A stretch of DNA of 6,212 nucleotides from NCBI GenBank assembly GCA_936943465.1, contig CAKZJN010000446.1, positions 1-6,212 on the forward strand. Reading direction: 5' to 3'. The position numbers and the translations under genes were made by a program. Positions 5,146 through 6,212 of this stretch are shown in pieces. This DNA comes from an uncultured Rhodoferax sp. Lineage in GTDB: Bacteria; Pseudomonadota; Gammaproteobacteria; Burkholderiales; Burkholderiaceae_C. Position 1 is the first letter of the stretch. Each line of letters starts with the position of its first letter. Below the pieces are notes generated by a model, which searched no databases, was not told the DNA's origin, and saw only the letters and a list, made by a program, of their open reading frames with translations.

Positions 5146-6212
5146 GCGCTCACCACCGGAATCAGGCGCTTGGTTTCGCGGATTTCTTTCAGGTCCTTGA
5201 TCTCTTTGGCGTAGGTGACGCAGGCGCGTCTGGCAATGATCACCGACACGCCGGTGTAGAGCAGCTCTTCGCGGATGGTGTCCATGGTGTGCTTCTTCTT
5301 GTGCGGCGAGGGCACGACGATGCGAATGTGCTCGCGCGGCACGCCCAGGCCCGCCACCAGATTGACCACGTCTTCATCGGTGGCGGCGGTGGGTTGTCCG
5401 CCGGTCATGGCAATGATGCTGTTGTCCAGAATGAACACCTTGATGTTGGTGTTGTCACGCGCTGCGTCCAGTAGCGGTGCCAGGCCCGAATGGGTGAAGG
5501 TGCCGTCGCCGATGACGCACATGGTCTGGCCCATGCCGGCGTGCACCACGCCAATCGCCATGCCGATTGACGAGCCCATGCACAGGCACGAATGCATGCC
5601 ATGCAGCGGCCCTACCGCGCCCAGCGTGTAGCAGCCGATATCGCCCATGATGCGGGCGTTGGGGTTGAACTCGGCAATCACCTCGTTGATGGCCAGATAG
5701 GAGTCGGTGTGCGGGCATTTGTCGCACAGCACCGGCGGGCGGTTCACCAGCACATCGGCCAGCCCGGGAATCTGCAGCGCGGTGGCAATCGGCAGCCCGA
5801 AGCAGCGCTTGATGGCGTCCTGCGACAACTCGCCCATGCGCGGCAAATCGCCGCTCAGCTTGCCCCGGATGGTGCGCTCCGTCATCAGGCCCAGGGCGCT
5901 GACATAGCGCTCGATAAACGGATAACCTTCTTCCACCACATAGATCTCGCTGGACGCATCCATCAGTTGGCGGATCTTTTTCACCGGCAGCGGATAGCAG
6001 CCGATGCGCAGCAGGTTGTAGTTTTGCAGCGCATCGCCCAGCGCTTCTTGCAGGTAGTTCCAGGCCAGGCCGCTGACCAGAATGCCGGGGCGCTTGGTGT
6101 CACTTTCCGGGCGCAGCGTGAGCGCGTTGACCGGGTGGGCTTCGGAATATTCCAGTAGCGCCTTTTGCTTGTCGACCAGGCTGGCATAGGCGCGGCGCGC
6201 GTTGCCGGGCAG
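5142..6212 (-). CDS. iorA: Indolepyruvate (arylpyruvate) oxidoreductase subunit alpha, C-terminal 356 residues; 5' end outside window
   Basis: The frame is open from the window edge (6212) to TGA 5142-5144; the GTG at 5984 is internal, because the protein sense continues upstream (ARRAYASLVDKQKALLEYSE and on). Visible regions in order are the region corresponding to the end of the pyrimidine-binding half and the linker (GILVSGLAWNYLQEAL), VVEEGYPFIE, the cysteine motif CDKCPH (5709-5726) that opens the TPP-binding half, GDIGCYTLG, GSSIGMAIG, and the thiamine diphosphate/Mg motif GDG (5502-5510) followed 26 residues later by Asn (5421-5423). This is the catalytic subunit that decarboxylates the 2-oxoacid. 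Archaeal-type IorA proteins continue after the ARRxC segment into a two-cluster ferredoxin domain. Here ARRAC (Cys at 5220-5222) is followed by only 25 cysteine-free residues, so that domain is missing. Neighbouring iorB overlaps by ATGA. Annotation as an arylpyruvate oxidoreductase is by family; substrate preference is inferred. Confidence 0.88.
   Translation of the reverse strand: MPGNARRAYASLVDKQKALLEYSEAHPVNALTLRPESDTKRPGILVSGLAWNYLQEALGDALQNYNLLRIGCYPLPVKKIRQLMDASSEIYVVEEGYPFIERYVSALGLMTERTIRGKLSGDLPRMGELSQDAIKRCFGLPIATALQIPGLADVLVNRPPVLCDKCPHTDSYLAINEVIAEFNPNARIMGDIGCYTLGAVGPLHGMHSCLCMGSSIGMAIGVVHAGMGQTMCVIGDGTFTHSGLAPLLDAARDNTNIKVFILDNSIIAMTGGQPTAATDEDVVNLVAGLGVPREHIRIVVPSPHKKKHTMDTIREELLYTGVSVIIARRACVTYAKEIKDLKEIRETKRLIPVVSA

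Noticed and set aside
5592..6158. + strand open frame (188 codons) opposite iorA
   Set aside because: iorA motifs are intact on the other strand, and this frame's Gln/His/Ala-rich product resembles nothing known to me.

Overview
The window looks like chromosomal DNA of a GC-rich betaproteobacterium, probably a Comamonadaceae or Rhodocyclaceae relative. This rests on base composition, codon choice, and the family make-up of an aerobic aromatic acyl-CoA cluster next to a 2-oxoacid oxidoreductase. The taxonomic call is inference; no rRNA or marker gene is present.

Layout. Positions 1-3952 (+ strand) hold the tail of a tightly packed operon. In order it encodes a crotonase-family protein (5' end outside the window), an acyl-CoA dehydrogenase, an aryl-CoA ligase of the benzoate/2-aminobenzoate-CoA ligase family, and a Rid (YjgF/L-PSP) family protein. 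The first three genes are joined by identical TGA-C-ATG junctions; the Rid gene follows after 23 bases. Convergent hairpin-forming repeats sit at the Rid stop codon. On the - strand, reading right to left, are iorA (5' end outside the window), iorB (ATGA overlap with iorA), a 140-base gap with a possible promoter, and a small unrecognised 78-residue gene whose end faces the Rid gene.

How the genes may work together. The ligase/ACAD/crotonase/Rid set matches the kind of genes described for the aerobic hybrid 2-aminobenzoate (anthranilate) pathway of Azoarcus evansii (abm clusters). There anthranilate is activated to 2-aminobenzoyl-CoA, then hydroxylated and reduced by a flavoenzyme to a non-aromatic aminooxocyclohexene carboxyl-CoA, and degraded by beta-oxidation-like steps. 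The flavoenzyme is not in the window and would be expected upstream. The Rid protein could act on the enamine/imine nitrogen of such an intermediate. IorAB oxidatively decarboxylates arylpyruvates such as indolepyruvate to aryl-acetyl-CoA, so the two convergent units may both serve tryptophan/indole-compound catabolism.

Points that deserve a second look: the crotonase lacks both canonical catalytic glutamates, the Rid protein lacks the RidA substrate-binding arginine, IorA ends before the usual C-terminal ferredoxin domain, and IorB carries an unusual C-terminal extension. I found no CRISPR array, mobile element, tRNA, rRNA or clear phage feature.
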